A stretch of 64,000 bases of DNA from Paragordius varius (Eukaryota > Nematomorpha): NCBI GenBank assembly GCA_964247055.1, contig OZ176053.1, positions 4,092,001 through 4,156,000 on the forward strand, read 5' to 3'. Of the stretch, positions 22,601 through 33,245 are shown in pieces. The stretch's first letter is position 1. Each line of letters opens with the position of its first letter. The translations under genes and the position numbers were made by a program. Below the pieces are notes generated by a model. That model saw only the letters and a program-made list of their open reading frames with translations. It was not told where the DNA came from and did no database searches.

Positions 22601-25600
22601 GTTATTTTATATTATAAAAAAATATATAAATATTTAAATTTGCTTATTTAAAAATTTAAAATGTTAAACATGCATCCTTAAAACATTAGCATTTTAAGCA
22701 TATCCAGTTATTTCGAAAAAGAAAATAATCCAACTTTTTATTAAATATTCAATTATCCCATGTATGTGAACTAAAATGAAAAAATTTTATAATTGGATAT
22801 TTCAATGATCAAAGAAAGTGTAAAAGAAACAGGAAAAATTTTATTTGAAATATCCAGTATTAAAAGCGAGGTATTTGAAAATTTAGAAGTAATTTCATAA
22901 TCCAATATCGCATGGTATTTACTTAGATAAAGTGGTCATGACCATCATCTGACCGGACTTTTTTGAAAAAGCAGTCAAATGCACAACCCTAGTTGTACTA
23001 CTATTTTAACATTTTTTTGTTTTGAATGATAGGTATTTATAATGGGCTTTGGTTGATTTAAGTGTTTTTTATAATATATCTGGTAATAATAGTTTAATAA
23101 CCAATATTTTACATAATTTAACAGTTCGAATTGAGAAGTGATTGCCTAAATTAATTAATAACTTATGTGAAATTTGTGTAATTAAACGTTTGTTGTGATT
23201 AAAATACCTGATTCTCGAAATATATTGTTCTGTTGGTATGATTAATGTAGTTTAAAATATTTATATAATAATAATATGATAAAAATTATTTTTAGAAGAT
23301 ATAATATTTTGATTTTTAAATTGAATATTATTTAAATTATAAAAAATATTAAAGGATTAATTATTTTCTATAACCCGTATATTTTTAATTCGGTGTTTCT
23401 ATGTAATTTGATAAATGTTAAAAAACGTATTATTCTATCAAAAACAAAAGCCGTACCATATTAGTGCGATTATCCTTCCGAAATTTAAATTGTTAGATAT
23501 AGGTCACTATTAAAAATAATTTTTTTCCTTCCCAATATATTTAGATGAGGAACAATTACAACGAAAAACAACTGAATTGTCTAACCTTACTGAACTTTAT
23601 GAAGAAAAAGTTAGAGCATTAGAAGAAGCTAATCTTTTACAAGCGACGCTCAAGGGGCAATTTGAACAAAAAATCAGTTCTCTGGAAACGTCTAAAACGA
23701 ATTTAGATGAAAACATTAAAGAGATGACCACTAAGCATAAAATATCCACAGTGCAATATACGGAAAAACTTACATTAATTCAAGATCAACATAAAAAAGG
23801 TAAGGGGATACTAATTTGAATACCTTTTCAAAGTATTCTTTTTTAATTGATTTGAAATGTCTTATAAATGGGCTTGGGTTAATTTGTCCTATTTATTTTT
23901 AGTTAATTAGCAGTGAAGATTGAATCCATATCTATATCCTACAAAAAATGTGGAATGAAAACTAAGGCTGTGATAACTACGATTTAATGATGCACAATGA
24001 TTTGTTATTTCTAACAAAAATGAAAAAAATGATAAAAAACCATTTTTATTGGCTATAAATTGATTATAATAAAAATTATTATCGATACCCCTATTAATAA
24101 CAGAGTAGAACCTGTTTAGAAAGGGATTTGGTTTAAAACATAGTTTTTGGTCGCTGAGTACTTTTAGTATGTTTTAAAACATATCATAAATTTGAGGATA
24201 TTTATTTCTACAAATTTCAAATTATTTCCAAACTTCAATAAGAGTTTAGTGGATATATAAATCGTTATTTGATTTATTTTAATATATTTTTTGACAAATA
24301 AATCATTTTAACTTTAAAGGCAATTTCTTTAAACTAATATTAATCCTTTTAATAATGTCTATATCTAATAAATTTGATATTTCTTAATTGTATGTCATAT
24401 TATAACTGTGTAATTGAATAAAAAATGCCTCCTATTACCACAAACAAGAGTCTATCCATCATATTTTACCCAAAACAGTTTTAACTTTATATATATTTTG
24501 ATAAATTAAAATTGTGATTCTTTAATTTAGATGAGGAACAATTACAACAAAAATCTAATGAATTGTCTAGCCTTACTGAACTTTATAAAGAAAAAGTTAT
24601 AGCATTAGAAAAAGCTAATGATTTACAAGCGACGCTTCAAGAACAATATGAACAAAAAATCAGTGCGTTGGAAAAGTCCAAATTGAATTTGGATGATAAA
24701 ATAAAAGAAATTTCCGCGCAGTATAATACATCTATAGCGCAATATTCGGAAAAACTTAAATTGATGCAAGATCAACATGAAATAGGTAAAAAGATATGCA
24801 ATTCAATATACCTCACACCTTTTTTATCTTTATGATAAATAAATAATAAATGGGACCGGGTTATTTGAGTCATTTTTCTACAATCTATATGGTAGATAAA
24901 TGGAAAGGTGATAGCTAATATGTTAATTTATTTATTAATACATTTGAATATTTTTTTTACAAAAAAGTAAAATAAATTAACTTTTAGAACATTGATATAA
25001 TACAAACAAAACGTAGAAAACTAAGTACAATTTTTTTTAAAGAGACAACCATAAAACGTTTATTTTATATATAAACTATTATGCTATTTTATATATATGA
25101 TTGACTGTGTTATCAATTTGAGTCTCTATTTTATAATTTGCAATTTGAAATAATTATTTTCTTTAAACAAATCAAGTTTAAAAAAGACAGCGGTCCTTTG
25201 AAAATATTTGTCTTTATTTACTATTGTTTTCAATTTTTACTGTAAATCTATAATAGGCTATTGCTGCCTAAGCTGAAAATTATGGTAACTTAATTATCAT
25301 AAAAGGAATATAAATTTATTCTGTTATAAAAAAGGGTCTAATTTTGTCGAAATACCCTTCCAAAATTTTAATTTAATGCAATCAATTTTAGATGAGGCCC
25401 GATTACAACAAGAGACAAATAAATTGTCAAAACTTACCGAACTTTATGAGGAAAAGGCTAAAGCATTAGAAAACTCCAATGATTTACAAGCAACTCTTAA
25501 GGAACAATTTGAGCAAAAAATTAGTGCGTTGGAAACGTCTAAAACGAATATTGAAGAAAAATTAAAGGAAATGGCCGCTCAATTAGAAATATCTACAGCG

Positions 25601-28600
25601 CATTATAACGAAAAAATTAAATCGATACAAGATCTATACGAAATAGGTTAGGGGGATTTTTATGTATTCTATTATTATTATTACTTATGGCTTAGCAATA
25701 TTATTTTTAGTTTAAATTCCTACGAAGTTTGGTGCAATTAATTTATTATTCCAATTTATTTTTTCGAAAAGATTTGAAAATGAGTAAATTTCATTTTCAC
25801 CTCTAATTGTATAATTTAACTTACCCCATAAAAGCAATGATTTACACCTTTAAAAAATTATTTTAGAAGATCATTGAGATTTGAATACTTTATTATATAA
25901 AGTACACATTTTAATCGTAAAATATACAGAGCTTACAAAGTATGACAAGACTGTAATCAATCTAACAGCGGAATCGGAAAGTTATAAGGTTCAAAATATG
26001 GATTTGATTAGCCAAATTGATCAATTGAAAACAGAAACGTCTGAAAATTATACACAAATAAATGCGCTAAACGCAAATAAAGTTAATATTTATATTTTAA
26101 CTAATCTTGATTTGTTAAATTATAAGTATTAGACATACTTATTTTGTCCGATAATGCAATCAATTAATTAAATCGCCAATGATTATATATCTAAAGCAGG
26201 GGCGTCCAACACAAATGGCTTCACGGGCCGGATTCTAAAAATATATATGTAGTTTTAATTTGATTTTATCCCCAAGATTGTAAAAAATAGGAACATAATA
26301 AAACTATTTATTTTAACAATTTTTGCTATTGCATTGCCAAAATTTGGAAAAATATATTCAAATATGTATACAAAAATATCAATCTAACTTATATTTTGGA
26401 ATGTGTTGGTATTATTAAAAATTTTTACGGGCACAAAAATAGAGGGCCGACCCCTAATTTAAAGGTTTTCATTAAATATAAGTTGTTATGATTGTGGACC
26501 GGTTGAAATTCTAACCTCAAAACTTACTTTTGCCGTATGATATATTTTAACTACGTTAATAATCTAAACTCTTTTTCTCAGGTTATGGTTGAAGAGAAAC
26601 TTAAAGTAATACAACAAGAAAATGCTCTACTTATTACACAAATTGAATCTTTAACCCATTCCAAACATGGTTTAGAAAAATATTTAGAGGAAAAAACATC
26701 AACAATTGATAAGCTTACGGAAACAATTAAAGTAAAAGACCTGGTTATATCAAAAATGGCAGTGGAACCAGTGCAAGGTTTATGTAATATAAATTATATA
26801 GATTTACGATCCCACAAAAAATATCCCGGTCTTTTAAACTAAATATTGTTTAAATTTCATTTGTTAAAAACCTATTTAATTACTTATGGTATGTTAGAAT
26901 ATAAATAAAACAAAAATAGTCTCTAAAATGGGAAGACAAAAGCGTCTGATTGCCAAAGAGAATTAGCTGTAATAAAATGCTCAAAAATGTTATAAAAAAC
27001 AATAAAGAAAAATTTTTATAAGTTTATACTGATAGTTACTTATGGATCTTTGGAGAGATAACAGTTTTATTTCATAATATGACCATTACATTAACAAAAA
27101 AAACGATTATGCTTTACCGCAAAATATTTGACGTCAGGCATAATTATATATTTTATATTGTAAAAAGTGTTAAACATGTCACCCAAAAAACTTGAACGAT
27201 AAAATATAAGTTCCAAGTTAAAAACTAGTGGAATTGGTCAAGTTTGTGTTTGAGATTTTTACCAATGCAATATTTATAATTTGTAGTTGTCTAAAGCCGA
27301 GGCTAGAAACAAAGGACAAATAAATTTTCTCTAAAAAGTATTTATTATATCAATAACAAGGATTTAATGATAATATCAAAAGCGAGCCCTATAAGAATTA
27401 TTTATACTTTAATTGGATATTTAACAGCATGGAAGTAAAAATTGGTAATTAAAACCATTTATTGGTAATTTTCGAAAACTGACTAACTTTAAACCGTTAA
27501 AAATGTTAACACAATCATCCTGTAAGCTCTCTGATGTTTCTCACTTTAAAAAATAGCCTATTGTAATGCGACCTTAAAAAAATCTATTTTATTAAAATCT
27601 TTCAATCAATTATTTCGATAGTTTAACAATACAATATTTTATGACATTTGATTAATTCGATCTTTACATAAGATTACGTAGAAATATCTATTATTTATAA
27701 ATAGGCAACAATGAAAAACTTATTAAACCAATTTTAACCGATAATCTTATAGCCAATGAAATTCATAAAGCTCAGAACAACTTACCGAAATCTCAAACAC
27801 GAATAAAAACACCAAGTATGGAAAAGATGGTTTCCCCTACCGATATGTTGGCCTACAAAAATTTTATAAACGTTAGTTATCCCACGCTTCAATATGGAAT
27901 AACTAAAACAACACAAAACTCTGATGACTTAATCGCATCAAACATTAATTCAATAATCATTAATGATAAGCCAAATACTCAATCTACGTTAGAAAGACCT
28001 AGTAGAAAAACGGCACTTAATTTTTTCATAGAAAATACGCCTGATCGCTTTCATAAACCAAAAAATAGGGCTGTTACAAAAGAAGCTGGTAAAAACAACC
28101 ATATTACATCTTCGCAAACCATGTCACAGCCTAACAATTTAAATGTGTACCAAAATGGGTAAGACCGTAAAATTTAATTAAAAATTGCTCTATCTTTTTT
28201 AATAGTTCGATATGGCTTAAACTGCGTAGCCATTTTAGGTGATCTAATTAAGAGTTGCTTTTACAAATTTAAAATATACCTAAAGCAAATGCATTGCAAC
28301 AACCTTAATTTAATTTTTATATATAATTTAGTCATGCTTCATTGATGTCTGACGATCATAGCTATGAGAATGTATCCAAATATAAAACATTTAGTAAGGA
28401 TTAATTTGACAATTTTGCCTCATTTATTACGAATATTAATTTATTTTATATATTTCTCTCTGTTCGCAGACCTACCATTCAATCCAAACGGTGTACAGTG
28501 GAAGCCTATGTCGGATGTTTTGGATTTTCCAGAGATTTCGTGTAATTAATATATACTTAAAATAATGTTACGTTACGATCAAAAATTAATCGACCCTACC

Positions 28601-29507
28601 ACCTTTGAATGCAGTCATTTGTGGTCAAATTATCTAATTTGATACATTTAATATAAGTTCAGTCATTAAATTATATTAATTGTAATACTTGATATATATG
28701 TTTTAAAGGTTTTGACTGTTTATTTTTATAAGCAGTTAAAGTCGGAATCAATTCGGGTAGACAGAACCCTACTTTAAAAATTTATGAATATCACATGCTT
28801 TACGAAAAAAAATAGTTTATAGCGCCAAATCAACCCTAAATCAATCTGAAACGACGACAGGAAATGTATTTTCTCGAAAAGAATCCAACAAACCCAGCGA
28901 TATGCTTGCCGAAATCAATGGAAAAGATCGGATAGCTGAATTGAACAGAAGAAATACCTTATTAGCTCCACATCTAAAATCTACCTATCCATTAGAAATA
29001 CAATGTATTGAGGATTCTTCAATTTTTGAGGTGCCGTTCTTATTTTATTTGATATTTGAAAAATTTGTTTATATAAAAATAAAAGGGTTAAGTGTTGTTT
29101 TGAGTTTTACCCCTTTAAAAAAATTTTTAATGTCATCATTACATATTATTCTTTCTTTAGGTATAAAAACAATTTATAATGATTATATTATGATGTGCCA
29201 TATATAATATTTTTTAATTATTATAATCAATAAATTAATACCTACTATGTTTAATTATTTTAAGGATGAACAAAAAGCAAACCAAATGGAATCGTTGAAT
29301 GGAAACTTGGCAACTCCTCAAAACGCTAGAAAAATGGATAAAAGGTATATAATTATTATGTTACATAATTTTTATCCTATTTATTCTAATAGGCAGCATC
29401 CCAATTTACGGTATTTGACCCCTTCCAAATTCTTACCCTCTATCCGAAAAACATTTCACAAAAACTTTAAGGGTTTCAACATGAGAACCCCATCTAAAAA
29501 ATTATAA
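16690..29507 (+). CDS. NuMA-like long coiled-coil protein, 1,495 aa, 24 exons
   Basis: Exons: 16690-16843, 16866-16930, 16953-17103, 17129-17304, 17427-17550, 17893-18144, 18388-18539, 18607-18802, 19583-19837, 20123-20274, 20446-20641, 21228-21482, 22175-22432, 23545-23799, 24531-24785, 25392-25646, 25930-26081, 26582-26777, 27705-28158, 28332-28393, 28470-28539, 28823-29030, 29265-29344, 29393-29507. They sum to 4,488 nt, all in frame. The N terminus (LLEWVNTLND, then THYAKLLMILTYSLL) resembles the Hook/NuMA-type N-terminal domain. The middle, about 960 residues, is continuous coiled coil made of repeated exon modules. The tail is basic and Ser/Thr/Pro-rich (RIKTPSMEKM, RKTALNFFIENTPDRF, RYLTPSKFLPSIRK, ending MRTPSKKL), as expected for a microtubule- or spindle-associated tail. 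NuMA is the best family match, and a Hook-related or other spindle coiled-coil protein is the alternative. Introns 1-3 are 22, 22 and 25 nt. Intron 23 (48 nt) has no in-frame stop and could be retained. Confidence 0.75.
19412..19429. repeat. Short (TA)n tract in intron
   Basis: A TA microsatellite in the intron between the first C exon and the second A exon of the NuMA-like gene. A similar tract lies at about 20827-20852. Neither touches a splice site. Confidence 0.7.
21801..21944. mobile_element. MITE in an intron of the NuMA-like gene, about 144 bp
   Basis: The left arm TATAGGCAATAATTCAGCAA is mirrored at the right end by TTGCTGAATTATTGCTATA, and pairing extends outward through 'attattat'. 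The arms are about 35 bp around a short centre. There is no ORF. It lies between A exons 3 and 4, away from their splice sites. TA at the ends suggests a mariner-type MITE. Confidence 0.75.
22465..22991. mobile_element. Non-autonomous hAT element, 527 bp, with 8-bp target duplication
   Basis: Termini TAGGGTTGTGC and GCACAACCCTA are perfect 11-bp inverted repeats. Both sides are flanked by the identical 8-bp target duplication GTTGTACT (22457-22464 and 22992-22999). An 8-bp duplication with TAGGG-type ends is diagnostic of hAT elements. The left 100 bp is packed with TGACC/GGTCA dyads, probably subterminal transposase-binding repeats, and a few more lie at the right end. There is no transposase ORF. 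It is inserted 25 bp after the fourth A exon of the NuMA-like gene. Exact duplications suggest a fairly recent insertion. Confidence 0.93.
26197..26450 (+). mobile_element. hAT-like remnant (CAGGGGCGTCCAACAC end)
   Basis: The left end CAGGGGCGTCCAACACAAAT followed by CGGGCCGGATT matches the common hAT-type end with a GGGCCGCATT block. Related ends occur at 31181 and 34594. The right end is not clearly resolved. It lies in the intron before the last C exon of the NuMA-like gene. Confidence 0.5.
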
Positions 29508-29631
29508 TTTATTAATTTTTATGTATAACAATTTAATTATATTTTTTAACATTAGAAAATGTTTTGTATTTATGTGACAATAAATAGACATTATTAATCA
29601 TAGTTGGATGTTTTTTGATATTTTTCAATAA
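29508..29631. other. Convergent 3' gap between the NuMA-like and JmjC genes
   Basis: Only 124 bp separate the two converging stop codons. A polyadenylation-type CAATAAA is at 29578 on the plus strand. The 3' UTRs must be very short or overlap. Confidence 0.6.
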
Positions 29632-32171
29632 TCAATCATACTCTGATCCGATGACTACGCTCATTTCATTTCCAATTACAAGAGTTTTGTGGTACCATTT
29701 ATTTGTGTCTAAAACAACTAAAAAACATAATATTTGGTTAATTTTTAAGGCCTATTCAATATAAAATAGAGTTAAAGTTAGACATTATTTATTAAATATT
29801 ATTAACTTGTCTCTCCAGGATTCACAGTTACCTCCAAACTCTTACATGTTAAATAACATTCAGGAGCTGGTTGTAAATACCAAGTTTTGGATCCTTTTAT
29901 CTGAGCTTGCCATGACGGCTTCCCTACATGATCAATCTATAAAATTAAATTCAAAAATATATTTTACTTAAAAACTGATCTATTTGAGATATAAAATGAA
30001 AAAAGAAACATGCATATGTGCTCCATATCCTGGACTTCCCATAAAAATCCAATCCGTTTTACTCGATTCTGACGTATTGGGTAAAAAGTATGGTCTGCCA
30101 TAATACGATCTCAGAATATTTGCTGCTTCCGGATCACAATTACTCCTGATTGAAAAATGAATGATAAATTTGAAAAAATATCTAAATATTATGAAGCAGA
30201 CTGTTAAAAACAAACGGGTTATATTTTATTAGGGAGGTTTATTTAGTAAAGCAATTTGAATAATAAGATTTCTTTATGAACTTTAGCTTCTAATTATGAG
30301 ATATGAACGTTTATTTAGTTTTAATTTAATATTTAACCATGTCAATTTATAAATAATTTTTAAAACCTTAAAATATATATAAAAGGTATTTTAATTATTA
30401 GGGAGTTAAAAAATAATTTAATCAATATTTCTTACCAACCAATGTACCATGGTTTGGAACCATCTTTTAACAGGGCCCTTTCGGGCGACATATCAAAAAC
30501 TTGGGATAGGCTTTTAAACTCCGTTTTGTACGGAAAGAATTGACAATTTTTACTGGATTTACTCAAAACGGGACTTCCTTCTCGATAAATATTTCGGAAA
30601 AAGTTCAAATCAAAATTATCGCCAGCCGTCCAATCTTTATGTTTTGTTAAAAATAATGATTAATATTTATCGCTTAATGTTTATAAGAAAATTGAGAAGG
30701 TGATGTATAGTATAAGAAAAAATGGATATGAAAAATCAAAATATATATATTTAATTAATGTAAGGAAATGTTTATTTTTTAATATTATAAAAAGATAAAT
30801 TTTATGTAACATAAGGTAACAATCTTTAACCCTAAAGACTATAAAAAAAATTATTTGTTAAACATATAATTGTTAGGTGATATAAAATTAAAAAGAAAAA
30901 AACTTATTTATAAAAGTATTACGGAATCTTTTTAAATTAGATAAATAAATTAACATTTTCAAGTATACTAATAATAATAGAGTTGATCATTGTGCCCATA
31001 TTAAATTGGTGGCGATTGATAATAAATTGTCACCAATAACGGTTATTTCAATATTTTATTTAAAAATATTTCAAATCATAAACGGCCACAAGGGTTACAT
31101 TTAGAGATATATAACCTCTTTGTCAATTCGTTCACCTGCCGGATTTTATGATATAAAAAGAATAGCAGTAATCCTTACACCAGGGGTGTCCAACACATGG
31201 ACCGCGGGCCGCATTCAGCCATCTGAGACATTATTTGCGGCCAACGAAAATTATGGATTTTATAATGACATGCTTACAAATCTTGGTAAAATTTAATTGG
31301 GAAGAACTAAAAACAATTGTTATAATGTGTTTTCATTTATACAACATTGATATTCGAAACGCGGTCCACGGGCCGCATGACTAAAAGCGCTTTTTATGAC
31401 TCTGAATTATTAATTAAATTTTTGATGAACTTATTTGAAGTATAAGTTTATGCAAATGTGTCAAACAATAAAATTTTTATCGGTATTATGGTATTTGGTA
31501 CAAGAAAAATATTTTTTTGGCCTTTTAATTTTTTTGGCGAGTCCACTATTATCTTTTACTTTCAAATTTTGGTGAATTTCATAAAAAAACACAATTTATA
31601 TTTGACATAAATTAGGATGAACCAATATTATAATCAAAATTCTGAGGTGATAGAAATTTTCGGCATCGTTAATCATATAGATAAAGTTTTTTTATAATTT
31701 ATAAAAGCGTACCGTTTCCTTCATTCCTAATAATAGGATGAAGTTCGCTTCAACAAAATTTTTCTAAAAATTAAATTTTTGAAAAAGTATGTTTTTTTAA
31801 ATTTTTTAAATGTTAAAATTTAGCATATATTTAAAAATTTTATCGCGCGATCCCGGCATATTAATGTTTATTTAAAAAACTAACCCATTTTAGAAAAGCA
31901 AAAAATTTTGGACTTTCGGTGCCTACATCCAAAAATTAAAATATTTTAAAAATATTATTTTGCTTTTAGGTATATATTATATATTTTAGTAATATTTTTT
32001 GGAATGAAGCATTTAGCTTTCAACAAAAAAATTTTATTACAAAAAATGAGTTCAAATTTAGCCATTTTCTGATATGGAGAACTTATCACAAAAAGGTAAA
32101 TAACTTTCTTATCACTCGTAAGGGCCAAAACCAAAAGCACCATGATAATCCTGATACATTTTCCTATCAGA

Positions 32172-32207
<36 letters not shown>

Positions 32208-33245
32208 TTCAACAGGTTATTTTTGGAAACAGTGTGCGGGTCAACTATATCATTTTAGTGACGCCAGAAACGTATCCGTTATATTTTTGGTAAAAAAGTC
32301 TTAATTTTTCTAAACTATCACATACCATCCAATGATTTCTTACATGGATATTAAATAAAAATAAATTACGTTTAGTGAAACCCGTTTTAATGCATTCAAA
32401 AAGCTATAATCTATAAAATTGCAAAAAATCGAGCGAGAAAAACATCCCTTAAATCAATTAATTTATTTAAAACTTTATTATGGAACTTTTTTGGACAAAA
32501 AATTTAATTTTATGACATTATGAATTTCTAAATAACAATAAGTTGACAGAAGTTGTGTTTGTACATTCACCGGGTGGTATATGTTAATAATGTAACAAAT
32601 CTATGAGTTTTTTTGAAAAATGGTTGAAAGTAAATTATGGCACTGTGCTAAATCATCAATGTTTTTTAGTTACTATTATTTAGAAAATAAACAAATAATA
32701 TTTTTGTACCGATATAATATTAAATAAATATTGTTAAAATTTCCTATCAAAAAGAAAAAAAATTTCTTTCACCATAGTGAAACGGTTTGTATGCAAATAT
32801 TTTCATAAGCGCAAAAATTGTTCTACAATTATTGCAATCGAATTATATATCAAACTATCAATTTATATGCGCATCGCGTATATAGTCCATCAATTCATAA
32901 AATAAACAAACATTTACTTTTCTGTGCATCTATTATAATTATCGGTTGCAATGAATAGGCATATTTTGTTTCAAATTCTTCCGGGCTTAAGTTTCGTAAT
33001 TTGGGAACGTTTGTAATGTATTTACATTTATTACAATCGACCGGGGGTCTAAACCAGTCTGCAAAATAACTAGGGGCCTCCACGCTACAATATTCTTCTT
33101 CGAGAATATATCCTTTCCAATACTCCACGTATATGCGTGCTAATAATTCCAAAGTCAATAATTTTAAGCTTTTATTTGAGTTTAAGATAAAAAGACCCGA
33201 TTGATATGCTAAAAAGCTGAACAATATTATAAGCGTATTTGACAT
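29632..33245 (-). CDS. JmjC/cupin-like 2-oxoglutarate oxygenase-type protein, secretory, 292 aa, 5 exons
   Basis: Exons on the minus strand: 33245-32918, 30634-30436, 30145-30010, 29936-29807, 29717-29632, summing to 879 nt. The protein starts with a hydrophobic segment (LIILFSFLAYQSGLFIL) that looks like a signal peptide or anchor. The body reads SYFADWFRPPVDCNKCKY, LSPEEFETKYAY, then DWTAGDNFDL, KPWYIGWSNCDPEAA and DWIFMGSPGYGAHMHIDHVG. Next come KPSWQAQIKGSKTWYL, PAPECYLTC and NPGET. It ends IVLDTNKWYHKTLVIGNEMS. HID near residue 221 and His in WYHK near 272 fit the iron-binding HxD...H triad. ...QIKGSKTW is typical of JmjC folds. The substrate is unknown. The family is a secreted/ER JmjC group that I recognise by pattern but cannot name exactly. 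Intron 1, about 2.3 kb, is filled with repeats. Confidence 0.85.
31181..31440 (+). mobile_element. hAT-like remnant in JmjC intron 1
   Basis: The left end CAGGGGTGTCCAACACATGG is followed by GGGCCGCATTC. A second GGGCCGCATG block near 31370 in the same orientation suggests a rearranged or composite copy. The right terminus was not found. Confidence 0.5.
31735..32185 (-). repeat. Interspersed repeat family B, copy 4 (inverted), with (TA)n
   Basis: Inverted relative to 2615-3090 and 6320-6680 and collinear with 9895-10130 ('gaagcatttagctt', 'cactcgtaagg', 'accaaaagcaccatgataat'). A (TA)n tract at 32174-32199 is attached to its end. It lies inside intron 1 of the JmjC gene. Confidence 0.6.

Larger units (their letters stand above)
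17893..26777 (+). repeat. Duplicated coiled-coil exon modules A-B-C within the NuMA-like gene
   Basis: Thirteen consecutive exons fall into three length classes. Class A is 252-258 nt in seven copies: 17893, 19583, 21228, 22175, 23545, 24531 and 25392. Class B is exactly 152 nt in three copies: 18388, 20123 and 25930. Class C is exactly 196 nt in three copies: 18607, 20446 and 26582. The order is ABC, ABC, AAAAA, BC. Intron phases are 1 before A, 1 before B, 0 before C and 1 after C. A alone, and B+C together, can therefore each be added or removed without a frameshift. A+B+C is 603 nt (201 residues). The last five A exons share DEEQLQ, ALE and ATLKEQ-type motifs at nearly fixed positions. 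Confidence 0.92.

Noticed and set aside
29247-29507. Reading 29345-29392 as coding
   Set aside because: It is open in frame, but it has GTATAT...TAATAG edges and encodes an isolated hydrophobic run in a basic tail. Treated as a 48-nt intron, with retention left possible.
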